DNA from: Paenibacillus sp. OVF10
Lineage (GTDB): Bacteria > Bacillota > Bacilli > Paenibacillales > Paenibacillaceae
NCBI GenBank assembly: GCA_022836915.1
Contig: CP094668.1
Coordinates: forward strand, 6,076,001-6,140,000
Direction of reading: 5' to 3'
Length of the DNA: 64,000 bases
Under the pieces are notes generated by a model that saw only the letters and a list, made by a program, of their open reading frames with translations, was not told the origin of the DNA and searched no databases. Below are positions 8,153 through 17,218 of this stretch, piece by piece. Every line of letters starts with the position of its first letter. The stretch's first letter is position 1. Position numbers and translations under genes: made by a program.

Positions 8153-8836
8153 TCAGAGCAAAAAGGCTTCCTCTAGGTTGGAATGGTTACCTATTACTTC
8201 TTCCAATGTTCCATCTACAACGATTTTTCCATGCTTAATAATCACCACATCATCAACAGTCTCTGCAAGCTCTCCCATTAGATGACTAGAAAGTAACACC
8301 GTGTTTCCAGACTCAGCACGTTCACGTAAAAATGTCCGAATAAAGCGAATTCCTTCTGGGTCGAGCCCATTTACGGGCTCATCTAAAATCAATATATGGG
8401 GATCACCAAGTAATGCAGCCGCCATTCCAAGCCTTCTCCCCATACCAAGGGAATACTTCCCAACTCTTTTGCCAGCTGCATTCGTAAGACCTACGATTTC
8501 CAGAACTTCCTCGACACGGGAGCGGGGCAACCCTGCGGCACGGGCAATCCAACGCAAATGAGCTCGTCCTGTTCGCATACGATGAGCTCCCGATCCATCA
8601 AGTGCGGCACCTACGGTTGTTAGAGGATTATGTAATTCTGCGAACGGCTTTCCATTAATCAGTGCACTCCCTGAGGTGGCACGATCTAATCCAAGCAGTA
8701 TGCGAAGTGTAGAGCTTTTACCTGCCCCATTTGGACCTAAAAAACCAGTTACTCTACCTGGTCTAGCTTTAAAACTGATACCTGATAGGATTTCCCCAGT
8801 TCCACGATGTTTGACTAAATTATTAATGGTAAGCAA
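8153..8836 (-). CDS. ABC transporter ATP-binding protein, drug/peptide export type
   Basis: Walker A (GPNGAGKSS), signature (YSLGMGRRLGMA), Walker B (ILILDEPVNGLD) and the SSH H-loop are present. The segment around GLDRATSGSALINGKPF resembles ATPases common in actinobacterial ABC-2 exporters. No ATG fits; AAAGGGAG lies 8 bases before a TTG at 8836, which I choose, with GTG at 8845 as the alternative. First gene of the exporter, directly after the sensor kinase gene. Confidence 0.85.
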   Translation of the reverse strand: MLTINNLVKHRGTGEILSGISFKARPGRVTGFLGPNGAGKSSTLRILLGLDRATSGSALINGKPFAELHNPLTTVGAALDGSGAHRMRTGRAHLRWIARAAGLPRSRVEEVLEIVGLTNAAGKRVGKYSLGMGRRLGMAAALLGDPHILILDEPVNGLDPEGIRFIRTFLRERAESGNTVLLSSHLMGELAETVDDVVIIKHGKIVVDGTLEEVIGNHSNLEEAFLL

Positions 8837-8883
8837 CCATAACACTCCCTTTCTGTTATGGTTCTCATTATAAAGAAGCAAAG

Positions 8884-9934
8884 TTACATCTCGGTTATCA
8901 TGCTGTTTACTTCTGGTTTAACTTTAGGTTGAGCTCTACCAATAGCTACTCTTGTGCCAATGTCATTTGATGTAAAGTCAGCTTTCAGCTTCATTTTTTT
9001 CAACATATAATTTGAAGTCGATAAACCAATTCCCGACCCGCCCTCATAGGAAGAGTTATCCATACCGGGACCTCTGTCTGCAACAATGATCAGTTCTTTT
9101 TCTACATCAACCACAATATTTGTATATTTCCCTCTGCTGCATGGCGAAGAATATTCTGAAATAAATTATCCAGAACCCGTGTCATCCATTTAGGATCTGC
9201 TTCCCAATAAAAGTCTTCTCTGTCGATAAATCAACATCTAACTGAATTTCTTTTTCTTCAAATGCAGGATACCACGCAGCAACAGATGCTCTTACTAAAC
9301 GTACAATATCTGTTGAAGTGGGATGAAACGGATGTTTCCCTGATGTAAGCAATGTGTAGGAAAGTAAATCATCCATTAAATCTCCGACTCTTGTAATCGT
9401 ATGGTTCATTTCTGCTAATGAGTCTTGCCCTTCTAAACTCATTGATTCTTTATTTAATCTGTTGATATGTCCTCTCAAAATGGTAAGTGGCGTCCGTAAG
9501 TCGTGAGATAAATTCGCAATGAGCCGATGTCGTAATAATTCCTCTTCATATTCTCGCTTGCGACTGTCTTCAAGCTGCTGAATCATCCAATTAAAAGAAC
9601 TTCCTAACTGGTCTATTTCATCCATACGATCCGTTTGAACAGATATTGGTTTAGGAAATGAATTATGACTAGCTGAAAATGACATAACCTCCTGTAAATA
9701 GGTGAGACGTTTACGAAGTCTCAAGAAGAACAGCCAAGACATTACAACAAATGCGACAATTATAAAACCAAACAAAAGTACGGTAACGTAAAATAGATTT
9801 AACGTATTCAGATGTTCTCCTTTGTTAGAAACCCCAATGAACGTAGATAAGAAAATCAGCAAAATTGGAGGAAAAAAGATAAACAGAAAATGTCCTTTTA
9901 GATAACGACGAAATAATGATCTAGTCTGATTCAT
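8884..9934 (-). CDS. Sensor histidine kinase (two frameshifts)
   Basis: Two N-terminal membrane spans separated by only about 10 residues, a HAMP-like linker, then the H-box LIANLSHDLRTPLT. The frame breaks near 9228-9230 and again near 9127-9129; one added base at each site (both AAA/TTT runs) rejoins DREDFYWEADPKWMTRVLDN and LFQNILRHAAEG to VVDVEKELIIVADRGPGMDN and GSGIGLSTS (N, G1 and G2 boxes). The restored length is about 350. The very short outer loop suggests sensing at or in the membrane. Pairs with the regulator at 9931-10608 (4-base overlap). Confidence 0.8.
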
Positions 9935-10608
9935 AGTTTCACCCGATAGCCTATTCCCTTCAACGTTTCAATTATCTCTGGGGAATCTGGATCACGTTCC
10001 AACTTCTGACGCAGTCGACGGATATGCACCATTAAAGTTTTATCACCAGTGATATAAGCTTCTTCCCAAACGGCTTCATATATTTGTTCTTTTGGTAAAA
10101 CTTGATTAGGGTGGCGTAAGAAGTACATTAAAATTTGATGCTGTTTCCCCGTCAATATGACTTCTTTTCCTGTGCGTTTGTCAAATACCATATGGCCTTC
10201 TGGATCCACTTCGATATGATTTCCTAATGAAATGCGTTCGGAATGTATTCCACGGCTTCGACGAATTAATACTTCTAATCTTGCAACTAATTCATCCGTA
10301 TGGAAGGGCTTCGTTACATAGTCATCAGCAAATTGTAAACCATCTACCTTATCATCTATCGATGTTCGGGCAGACAACAGCAAAATAGGAACAGCAGGAG
10401 CTGCCTTTTTTAATCGTTTTCCCACAGTAAAGCCGTCTAAACCGGGTAACATGATATCCAAAATAACGATTTCATGTTGATTTACTTCTTTTTCGGCCCC
10501 TTCCCCAGAAAGCAGCCACTGAACTGAAAATCCTCGCTGTTCCAATTCTTCTTTTACCCAACTCCCTATTTTCTCATTATCTTCAATGTATAATACGTTT
10601 CTTTTCAA
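9931..10608 (-). CDS. OmpR-family response regulator
   Basis: 225 residues: receiver domain (acidic pocket ED near 9-10, phospho-acceptor Asp in VILDIMLP, Lys in VTKPF) and a C-terminal winged helix (RRLRQKLERDP...IETLKGIGYRV). The usual GADDY before the TKPF motif reads FADDY with one residue fewer, so the conserved Gly is missing. First gene of the cluster; it probably controls the two ABC exporters downstream, as in peptide-antibiotic detoxification modules. Confidence 0.9.
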   Translation of the reverse strand: MKRNVLYIEDNEKIGSWVKEELEQRGFSVQWLLSGEGAEKEVNQHEIVILDIMLPGLDGFTVGKRLKKAAPAVPILLLSARTSIDDKVDGLQFADDYVTKPFHTDELVARLEVLIRRSRGIHSERISLGNHIEVDPEGHMVFDKRTGKEVILTGKQHQILMYFLRHPNQVLPKEQIYEAVWEEAYITGDKTLMVHIRRLRQKLERDPDSPEIIETLKGIGYRVKL

Positions 10609-10764
10609 GTAACATCCCTCTCTCTAAATGGAGTCCACTAGTAAACAGATTAACACAATCAAAAAAATGTTTTCCAGTTAAGACAATTTGTTCGTTAATT
10701 GAGTTTTAAAAAATACTGCTCGGAATACCAGGACTACAACTTCATAACGTACTCATTATCAATG

Positions 10765-11214
10765 CTAATGAGGTTCATCAGGAGGCGAAGTCTGTTGCAT
10801 ACAAGCAAGCATGTCCCATGTACCAATCGGAATAAGATGTAATCCATAACGGACACAATCTGCCGCGTAAGATTCGGTATCTGAATCTCTTAGGAAAAAA
10901 ATGTTACTTAGTCGTACCGTCGCTTCGTTTGGTTTGCTCTCATTGCTGAATCGGCTTTGTCTGGATCTAAGATTTAGTGGGTACTTAGTAATCTTTTTCG
11001 GGTGAAACCCTGCTCGCCTTCTCACCTTGGTTACGCAAGGTCTGAGGAAGGAGTCTTTTCCCGCTAGTACGACTACTCGCCGAATGTTCAGGTAGTCGCC
11101 CTGGGCTTTCATCGTTGGCTTCAGCAAGGCGAAAACATCGATTATGATCTGTTCAAAGTACCTTAAAACATCCTCATCTACAAAGCTAATTGTTATTTTT
11201 GTATTTATTTCCAA
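10765..11214 (-). CDS. Hypothetical protein
   Basis: 149 residues, no family recognised. The first 55 residues (acidic helix, then NIRRVVVLAGKDSF) and the last 40 (AADCVRYGLHLIPIGTWDML) look like protein; the middle is unusually Arg/Lys rich and could be read in a wrong frame. No convincing ribosome binding site was found. It lies alone between the response regulator gene and a repeat. It could be a damaged gene. Confidence 0.4.
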   Translation of the reverse strand: MEINTKITISFVDEDVLRYFEQIIIDVFALLKPTMKAQGDYLNIRRVVVLAGKDSFLRPCVTKVRRRAGFHPKKITKYPLNLRSRQSRFSNESKPNEATVRLSNIFFLRDSDTESYAADCVRYGLHLIPIGTWDMLACMQQTSPPDEPH

Positions 11215-11330
11215 TTAAATCAACTCTTTTGATAGCATAATTCCACATTAATTGATGAAAAAAAAAAAACCGTTTTTTTTAAGCGGACTTTAAACTGCTA
11301 CTCTTCTGTATGAATTTAACTAACCCGCAT

Positions 11331-11410
11331 GTTAGTTGAACAAAAGCAGCCGATCACGTTGGTCAGCTGCTTTGTTGGTTTTATTGAGCTAACGTTCCCC
11401 GTTAGTTCAA
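11331..11410. repeat. Dispersed palindromic repeat, copy C
   Basis: GTTAGTTGAAC, the AAAGCAGC...GCTGCTTT hairpin and a CTAACG..CGTTAG hairpin, ending GTTAGTTCAA. Same architecture as copies A and B. Confidence 0.7.
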
Positions 11411-11429
11411 TTGATTGGAGGGTTATAAA

Positions 11430-11504
11430 TTGAAAGATTCCAATCAAGATGAGCTGAACTTGCTTTTCCAGAAAGCTCAATACGTTTTTAAGCTCCATTG
11501 GTAA
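11430..11504 (+). CDS. 24-codon ORF upstream of the sigma factor gene
   Basis: GGAGGG precedes TTG by 7 bases and the ORF encodes KDSNQDELNLLFQKAQYVF and a short tail. It may be a small peptide or the remaining 5' end of a lost gene. No homologue is recognised. Confidence 0.25.
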   Translation: MKDSNQDELNLLFQKAQYVFKLHW

Positions 11505-11662
11505 TCCTCACTTAATACCACATAGCCGAATTGCCTTTACGCTTTGCTTTTTCGGGGTTTAAAAAAGTGGAGTGGCGTCGTGTAATATAATTTTAAAACG
11601 ATGTGGCTTTTTACCTCCCTTCGGTGTCTAATGAATTGTAAGTTCAGGAGGAGGTATTACTG

Positions 11663-12556
11663 GTGTCACGAGCTCAAGACAAAAAGAAAATCCCTGTTCT
11701 TCCGGAGGATCAGGAGCACATCCAGCATTTCGAAGCCATTTATAATCAATATCGAGATAGAATTCGAAATTATATTGCAGTAAAGACAAATTCGGCAACT
11801 GCCGATGACTTAACGCAACAAGCTTTTTTAAAAGCAATGGAAAACTTTCACTTGTTTAAGTGTAACTCCAGTATATTTACTTGGCTATTCAAAATCGCGC
11901 AAAATATTGTGAAAAACGAGTATCCCACGAAATCACGAAATAAAGAAATGGTGTACGAAGTAATCGATTTTCAGTCCCAATCGATATCCCTCGATATTGC
12001 TAGAGATGTCGATATCCGTCTTGATATTAGTGCTGCATTAGCCCGATTGAATGAATTAGATCAGCAAATTATATCATTGCGTTTTTTCGTCGATTGCACT
12101 TTATTGGAAATATCCGAAATCATCGGGATGCCTCAAAGCGCAGTCAAGAACAGACTCTATCGTGCCTTAAACAAACTAAAAAAAGAATTAAAAGAATGGG
12201 GTGACATTACAATCATGTCTATTAGCGAATTGATATCAATTGTGGATAAAAGCGAGGCTCCCTCCAAGAATGATGGTATGAACAAGGTGTACCATGACTT
12301 ATTTGAAGAGTTGAAAAGAAATGTAGATCGAATTATTACAACCTATCGTCATCGACCTTCTCAGAAAATCGCTATTGAGATCTATCCGGATCTGCCTACT
12401 TTTCATCAAGCAATAAACGAGCCAGATGCGCCCAATTGGTTTATGGGAACCTATGAAGACAATAAAATTAAAATCGTATCCCCACTCAACCCGACTGTTC
12501 GTAGTCTTGTCCTGCATACTTTTGAACTACATAAAGTTGAACTTCATCCGTATTGA
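11663..12556 (+). CDS. ECF-type RNA polymerase sigma factor with C-terminal extension, 3' end replaced
   Basis: Region 2 (QYRDRIRNYIAVKTNSATAD, DDLTQQAFLKAM, SIFTWLFKIAQN) and region 4 (LDQQIISLRFFVDCTLLEIS, then AVKNRLYRALNKLKKEL) define an ECF sigma factor of about 185 residues. A further 110 residues (IYPDLPTFHQAINEPDAPNW, then IKIVSPLNP) are of the kind found on some Paenibacillus/Bacillus ECF proteins. AGGAGGAGG precedes the GTG start. After VSPLNP the sequence becomes the antisense of the gene at 12486-12833, so the native C-terminus is lost. No anti-sigma gene is adjacent. Confidence 0.85.
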   Translation: MSRAQDKKKIPVLPEDQEHIQHFEAIYNQYRDRIRNYIAVKTNSATADDLTQQAFLKAMENFHLFKCNSSIFTWLFKIAQNIVKNEYPTKSRNKEMVYEVIDFQSQSISLDIARDVDIRLDISAALARLNELDQQIISLRFFVDCTLLEISEIIGMPQSAVKNRLYRALNKLKKELKEWGDITIMSISELISIVDKSEAPSKNDGMNKVYHDLFEELKRNVDRIITTYRHRPSQKIAIEIYPDLPTFHQAINEPDAPNWFMGTYEDNKIKIVSPLNPTVRSLVLHTFELHKVELHPY

Positions 12557-12833
12557 TTTGTTTGCTTTCCACAATTTCATACCCTGTAGTTGGATTGGTC
12601 TTAAAGTCCTTCACATATCCTTCTTCACGACTTTTCTCATCCAAATAATTTGTATCTTTAGAATAAAACATCATTCCCTCTACATCCTTAGCAATGTAAG
12701 CCTGAAAATACTCCGTTGCTGCTTCCATCGGAGTTTGGGCTACAACTCTTTCCGCAGTCGTAGTCGATGCTACTAAAATAGAACCAGCAACAACACTGGC
12801 AAGTAAAAGCGATACTAATCCTTTTCGTTTCAT
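12486..12833 (-). CDS. Secreted protein, C-terminus lost at the junction with the sigma factor gene
   Basis: A signal peptide (MKRKGLVSLLLASVVAGSIL, cleavage near TTTAERVVA) is followed by a helix-rich domain (AATEYFQAYIAKDVEGMMFY) resembling NTF2/DUF4878-like extracytoplasmic domains. The frame ends at ...QDYEQSG where it enters antisense sigma factor sequence, so about the last part of the domain is probably missing. Only about 70 bases of shared DNA separate intact coding from each gene. Confidence 0.65.
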   Translation of the reverse strand: MKRKGLVSLLLASVVAGSILVASTTTAERVVAQTPMEAATEYFQAYIAKDVEGMMFYSKDTNYLDEKSREEGYVKDFKTNPTTGYEIVESKQINTDEVQLYVVQKYAGQDYEQSG

Positions 12834-12899
12834 GGATTGAGAACTCCTTTTTAGTGATAGAGTTAGTAATAGTGATCAAATTTTCTTTAGATCTATTTA

Positions 12900-13505
12900 G
12901 GGCGTGTCTTCAAACTCAAGTAAGCTACACCATAATGGATGTCAAGGCCTAAAAAGACTTGAAAGTACACGCTAATTTATCATAGCGAGTCGCCAAACGA
13001 CGATAATTCTTTACTTTATTAAAGAAGCATTCCACTAAATGGCGTTCTTATTCGGCGATTTTTCTTCCCTGGAATCACCGGTATGGCCTGTTGTTCTTTC
13101 AAAAAGGTCCGAATGACATTCTTATCGTACGCTCGGTCGGCTAGAACTTGCTTCCGGGTCAGTTTCATGCTTTTAAGGATGTTGAAACCTTGGACGGAGT
13201 CATGCGCTTCGCCTCCGGTCAAGTCGAAGCGAAGTGGATTTTCTAACGCGTCAACGACCGCATGAATTTTCGTGCTTAATCCACGTCGGGAACGTCCGAA
13301 CGCTTGCTTGATTTGCTCCCTTTTGCGCCTGATCCATGCTGGTGAACTCGCACAATCGTGGCGTCAATCATCACACTTTCCTCGTCAGGATCCAGGGAAA
13401 CATGCTTTAACACTTCATCCCAAATCACCGCTTTCTGCCAGCGTCGAAAGCGGCTGTAGACGGATTTCAATTGGGGAAGTGGTCTGGTAGATCACGCCAA
13501 GAGAA
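12900..13505 (-). mobile_element. IS5-family insertion sequence, left fragment
   Basis: The outer end GGGCGTGTCTTCAAACTC starts at 12900 after a TA dinucleotide. The transposase 3' end lies just inside. The 5' end of the transposase and the other terminal repeat are missing beyond about 13505. An inverted partial copy of the same end lies at 18243-18309. Confidence 0.75.
12949..13505 (-). pseudogene. IS5-family transposase, broken
   Basis: Pieces in order on the reverse strand: WRDLPDHFPN, then KSVYSRFRRWQKAVIWDEVL, IDATIVRVHQHGSGA, AFGRSRRGLSTKIHAVVDAL, LTGGEAHDS, VLADRAYDKN and ERHLVECFFNKVKNYRRLAT, RYDKLACTF. These are the DDE transposase blocks of IS5 (ID..IVR.H, ADRAYD, E...VE..F). There are at least two frameshifts, one near an AAAAGGG run where related elements sometimes frameshift on purpose, a small deletion before the ERHL block, and about 50 missing N-terminal residues. 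It cannot be functional. Confidence 0.8.
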
Positions 13506-13699
13506 TGTCTACTATTTGTTATCTTTTTACTGTTGATTAAAAAGCTTATCACTTGTTGTCCCCATTTATCTTTTGTGAAATATTGAAAATAATGAAGAAT
13601 AAAGAAGCCTGATTCCTCCTTCTTTTAGAGAGAAATTAGGCTTTCGTATCTGATCTGTAGATTTATAACTTTTTAAGTTTGCATCCTTAAAAGGAAAGA

Positions 13700-15097
13700 T
13701 TACTTATACGGAATATTAAATTCAATACGTGCCCCCGATAACACTAAGGGATCTACAACTTCAATATTTCCGTATAGTTCATCAACAAGTTTTTTAGTAA
13801 TAAACAAACCTAAACCAGCGTTACCCAACGAATTAGATCTTGATCTATCTTCCCTAAAGTGTTTGGAAAACACCAAATCACGGTGTTCCTTTTCTATTCC
13901 CACTCCCGAATCCTCAATGGCGAAATGAATGTTATTGCCTTTTTCCTTAACAAAAAAACGAATTTCACCATTTTCTGGCGTATATTGAATAGCATTGGCA
14001 AAAAGATTCTCTAAGATTCGATTGACCTTTAGGTAAGGAATTTCCACGTGATTATTTATTTTTAAATCATGCTCATATTGAATATTTTTCTTTTCCATTA
14101 AGTGAATAAAATCATTTTCCACGTCTTTGATTAATTCATCAATAGATGTAACATCATAAATCAGTGTTGGATCCTTGATGTTACTTGCTTGTCCCATACT
14201 TTCTAATATATTATTTACCTTTAAGATGTTTCTATTTATAATGTCTATCTGTAATTGTTGATTAGGTGTTAAATCGTCCACACTATTTAACATTTCAGTA
14301 CTTAAAGCAATGAGTGTAGCAGGTGTTTTTAGATCGTGTGACAAGCTAGACATCATAACTGCCCACTCTGAGTCGTGTTGCCAATTTTTATATAAAGACT
14401 TCTTTAGTTCTCCTTGCATTTGTCTAAATGACTGTGTTAATTCGCCAATTTCATTATTACTATTATAACTAAGGTTAAATTCCAAATTTTTATTTTTAAT
14501 CATAATCGACGCATTTAATAACTCCTCCAAAGGAGCTTTTACGGAATAATAAAGCTTATTAATAAAGGATCTCGAAAATATAATGAAATAAATAATCGGT
14601 GATATTAAAGGGATAATTATTAACCCAAACATAATATAGCCAGAAACAGAATGCCGACTTTTTATCTGATAAGAATATACCCAAAGTCCTTTAATTTGAT
14701 TTTCAATTACTATTGGCTGGACGAGATGATAGTAATCTTTGTAAAAATGAGTACTATTAAACATATCAACAACATTTACTCCCTGAAATAAACCACTGAA
14801 TTTTTCACTACCATCAATGAACTCACCAATGGGGCTAAATTTGTTTAGGATGATATCATTCTTTTTCAGATTCCCTTTCATCTCATTAAATTTAGAAGAC
14901 TTCATATATTCAGATGGATGATCCGTCATGCTTTTGCTCTGTTTATGGACTAGTTTTTCACTATGATTAGCTGTCCGTTCAATAGTTGCAAAAATAACCA
15001 AAATTGAAATAATAATTGTAAATACACTCATTATAATAGTCCATATTATGCTTTTGATATATAACCTTCTTATATCCTTGATTATTGACTGTTCCAT
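13700..15097 (-). CDS. Sensor histidine kinase of lantibiotic-type two-component system (SpaK/NisK-like)
   Basis: About 465 residues: a first membrane span near residues 15-40, an extracytoplasmic domain of roughly 115 residues, a second span, a HAMP region, H-box SLSHDLKTPATLIALSTEML, N-box NRILENLFANAIQYTP, G1 DSGVGIEK and G2 GNAGLGLFITKKLV. The ATG at 15097 overlaps the regulator stop. Gene order ATPase-permease-permease-regulator-kinase equals spaFEGRK of the subtilin locus, so a lantibiotic or related peptide is the likely signal. No biosynthesis genes are present. Confidence 0.85.
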   Translation of the reverse strand: MEQSIIKDIRRLYIKSIIWTIIMSVFTIIISILVIFATIERTANHSEKLVHKQSKSMTDHPSEYMKSSKFNEMKGNLKKNDIILNKFSPIGEFIDGSEKFSGLFQGVNVVDMFNSTHFYKDYYHLVQPIVIENQIKGLWVYSYQIKSRHSVSGYIMFGLIIIPLISPIIYFIIFSRSFINKLYYSVKAPLEELLNASIMIKNKNLEFNLSYNSNNEIGELTQSFRQMQGELKKSLYKNWQHDSEWAVMMSSLSHDLKTPATLIALSTEMLNSVDDLTPNQQLQIDIINRNILKVNNILESMGQASNIKDPTLIYDVTSIDELIKDVENDFIHLMEKKNIQYEHDLKINNHVEIPYLKVNRILENLFANAIQYTPENGEIRFFVKEKGNNIHFAIEDSGVGIEKEHRDLVFSKHFREDRSRSNSLGNAGLGLFITKKLVDELYGNIEVVDPLVLSGARIEFNIPYK

Positions 15098-15794
15098 TGG
15101 TACCCTATTCCCCAAACGGTTTGTAGATAATTTTCAGGAAAACCGGCAAACGATAATTTACTTCTTATATTTTTAATATGCTCCACTACAGAACTTGCAT
15201 CTCCTTGTCCATCAATTCCACTTATACGCTCATATATATGTTCTTTGGTAAAAACCTGCTTTGGCGATGAAAGTAACAAGACCAATAAATCAAATTCTTT
15301 TTTAGTAAAGGGGATCACCTTTTTACTATACATAATCTCTCGTGAAGTTATATCAACAACTAGGTCGTCAATCAATATTTTTTTCGTTTACTTTCATCAT
15401 GATTTTGCAGAAGACGTTCTCTCATTTTAAATAAGGCTTCAACCTTATATGTTAACAGCTTCAAGGAGAAAGGTTTAGATATAAAATCATCACCTCCTAA
15501 AGAAAATGCCTTCATCTTATTCATATAATCTGAAGCGGCACTAATGAATATTATTGGGCAAATTACTTGATTACGAATTTGTTTGCACACTTCTAACCCA
15601 TCATACCCTGGCATCATGATATCCAGCAGAATTAAGTCAACATCTGCTTCTGCCTTATCAATCGCTTCTATGCCATCTTTTGCTTCCGAAACTATATACC
15701 CCTTGGAAGTCAGATGAAGCGAGAGTATCTGTCTCATATCTTCTTCGTCTTCCGCAATCAATATTTTCTTATTCACTAATTGTCCTCCTCCCAT
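15082..15794 (-). CDS. OmpR-family response regulator (SpaR/NisR-like), frameshifted between domains
   Basis: The first frame carries the receiver domain (ILIAEDEEDM, phospho-acceptor in LILLDIMMPG, SKPF Lys). The second carries the winged-helix domain (LVVDITSREIMYS, KKEFDLLVLLL, VVEHIKNIRSKL, VWGIGYQW). Only an A7 run (plus-strand T 15378-15384) separates them, and an eighth A fuses them as SKRKKILIDDLVVD, giving about 237 residues, normal for the family. It overlaps both its neighbours, consistent with one operon. Confidence 0.85.
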
Positions 15795-16468
15795 TTATTA
15801 AACCATATTACAAATGCTACGAATAAAATCACACTCACACTAGTGTATAGCCCCCACACCAAAGTGGAAACTCCATAGTCACCAATGGTTAGCAGATGTA
15901 AATATCTTGTGCCATACAGTAAAGGAATGTACTGCCATATGGAATCCCCTAAACTGTTTGCACCAAAATAGATAAGAAATATACTGAAAAAGATTCCCAT
16001 ACCGAGACATACACTTGTATTTATTTTTAATGCTATGAAACATAAAATAATTATAACGGGTAAAGAGAATATCGTTGTTAAAATAGAATATAATAAAATA
16101 TCCCCTGTGAAATGATTACCAATAAGCATCCATAATGGTATGCAACTAACTAACGTACTGAACATAACTGAACCTAAACTTACCAAGATTAAATCCGTAC
16201 TCCACTCTTTTCTGCTTCGCAACTGTAAAAGGTGATTGAAGTGTCCTATCTGTTCTTCGTATCTAACATACAGACTTATCATTAGCGAAATACCAAATGG
16301 TATTGCACTATTAAAATAGACCGTATAGTCAACGAATATATGGTTTAGAGAATCATACCTCTCAAGATATAAAAATAAGCTAACCCCATATATAATAGGA
16401 GCTAAAATCATTATAAGAAACCAAAAGGATTTTGCCATTTTATAAAGCATAACATTTAAATATTTCAT
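15776..16468 (-). CDS. Lantibiotic immunity ABC transporter permease (SpaG/MutG type)
   Basis: 230 residues with six predicted membrane spans, of the size and layout of MutG/SpaG immunity permeases. It overlaps the SpaE-like permease at 16465-16468 (ATGA-type) and the regulator start at 15776-15794. Such permeases with their ATPase expel lantibiotics from the membrane. Assignment rests on gene order and layout. Confidence 0.75.
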   Translation of the reverse strand: MKYLNVMLYKMAKSFWFLIMILAPIIYGVSLFLYLERYDSLNHIFVDYTVYFNSAIPFGISLMISLYVRYEEQIGHFNHLLQLRSRKEWSTDLILVSLGSVMFSTLVSCIPLWMLIGNHFTGDILLYSILTTIFSLPVIIILCFIALKINTSVCLGMGIFFSIFLIYFGANSLGDSIWQYIPLLYGTRYLHLLTIGDYGVSTLVWGLYTSVSVILFVAFVIWFNKWEEDN

Positions 16469-17216
16469 ATATACATCTTCCTTTTAAAAATCTTATTGGA
16501 TAACCACATTAAAATTAGGAAATATACCACACTAACTCCCATTGCTATAGCTAAAACCTGAAAGTCTGGTACTAAATTGAAGTTTTCAATGGGTGTACCA
16601 TTAGGATGGATTCCCATTGTTTCCACTGGTACCCTTAACATACTTCCCCAAGGAAGAACCCAAAAATAAGATTTTAAAGCGATAAACACTGAGCCGACGG
16701 CACCAATCAGGTTTATTAGAGTCGTCATAAGTACACCGATATACTTGCTCACAATTAAACTGAAAGGAATTAATGGTAAAGCAACAATTATTATGAACGC
16801 GGTTGTCATAATTACTTGGGGTATGATTGGCAATTCATTATATATTAGCAATGAACCCAATATAGACGCAGCAGCTATCAATACTGCCGAGACACATTGG
16901 TAAATTAAAATTACAACAACTTTAGAAAAGAACATTTTGGATAAAGATATGTTGTTTGTCAAAACGTTTTTATAATCACCAATTTTTTTCTCTTGATTAA
17001 TATTCATCCCACATGCCATAGCCAAACCCACAGGCAGGAAAAATATAGGCCAAAGATTATAAACAATTGTTAAAAAACATTTGTAGACGACTGTTGCTCC
17101 GCATATATATTTGAAAAAACAGCAAAGGCTAGAAAGAAAATTGGAATAGCTAAAAGTAATTTCTTCGATAAAGATGATTTCATTTTTAATAATTCAGCTT
17201 GAATAAAATTAGACAT
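16465..17216 (-). CDS. Lantibiotic immunity ABC transporter permease (SpaE/MutE type), frameshifted
   Basis: The ATG at 17216, two bases after the ATPase stop, opens MSNFIQAELLKMKSSLSKKL and a first membrane span, then stops after STNVF. One more T in the run at 17072-17077 gives FLTIVYNLWPIFFLPVGLAM and joins the remaining 188 residues. The restored protein is about 250 residues with six spans, as in MutE/EpiE/SpaE. Partner of the adjacent G-type permease. Confidence 0.75.
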
Positions 17217-17218
17217 AC

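Noticed and set aside
15372..15384. Programmed frameshift splitting the response regulator into receiver and DNA-binding proteins
   Set aside because: The A7 run could slip, but the same kind of missing base recurs in unrelated genes, so a sequencing loss is simpler.
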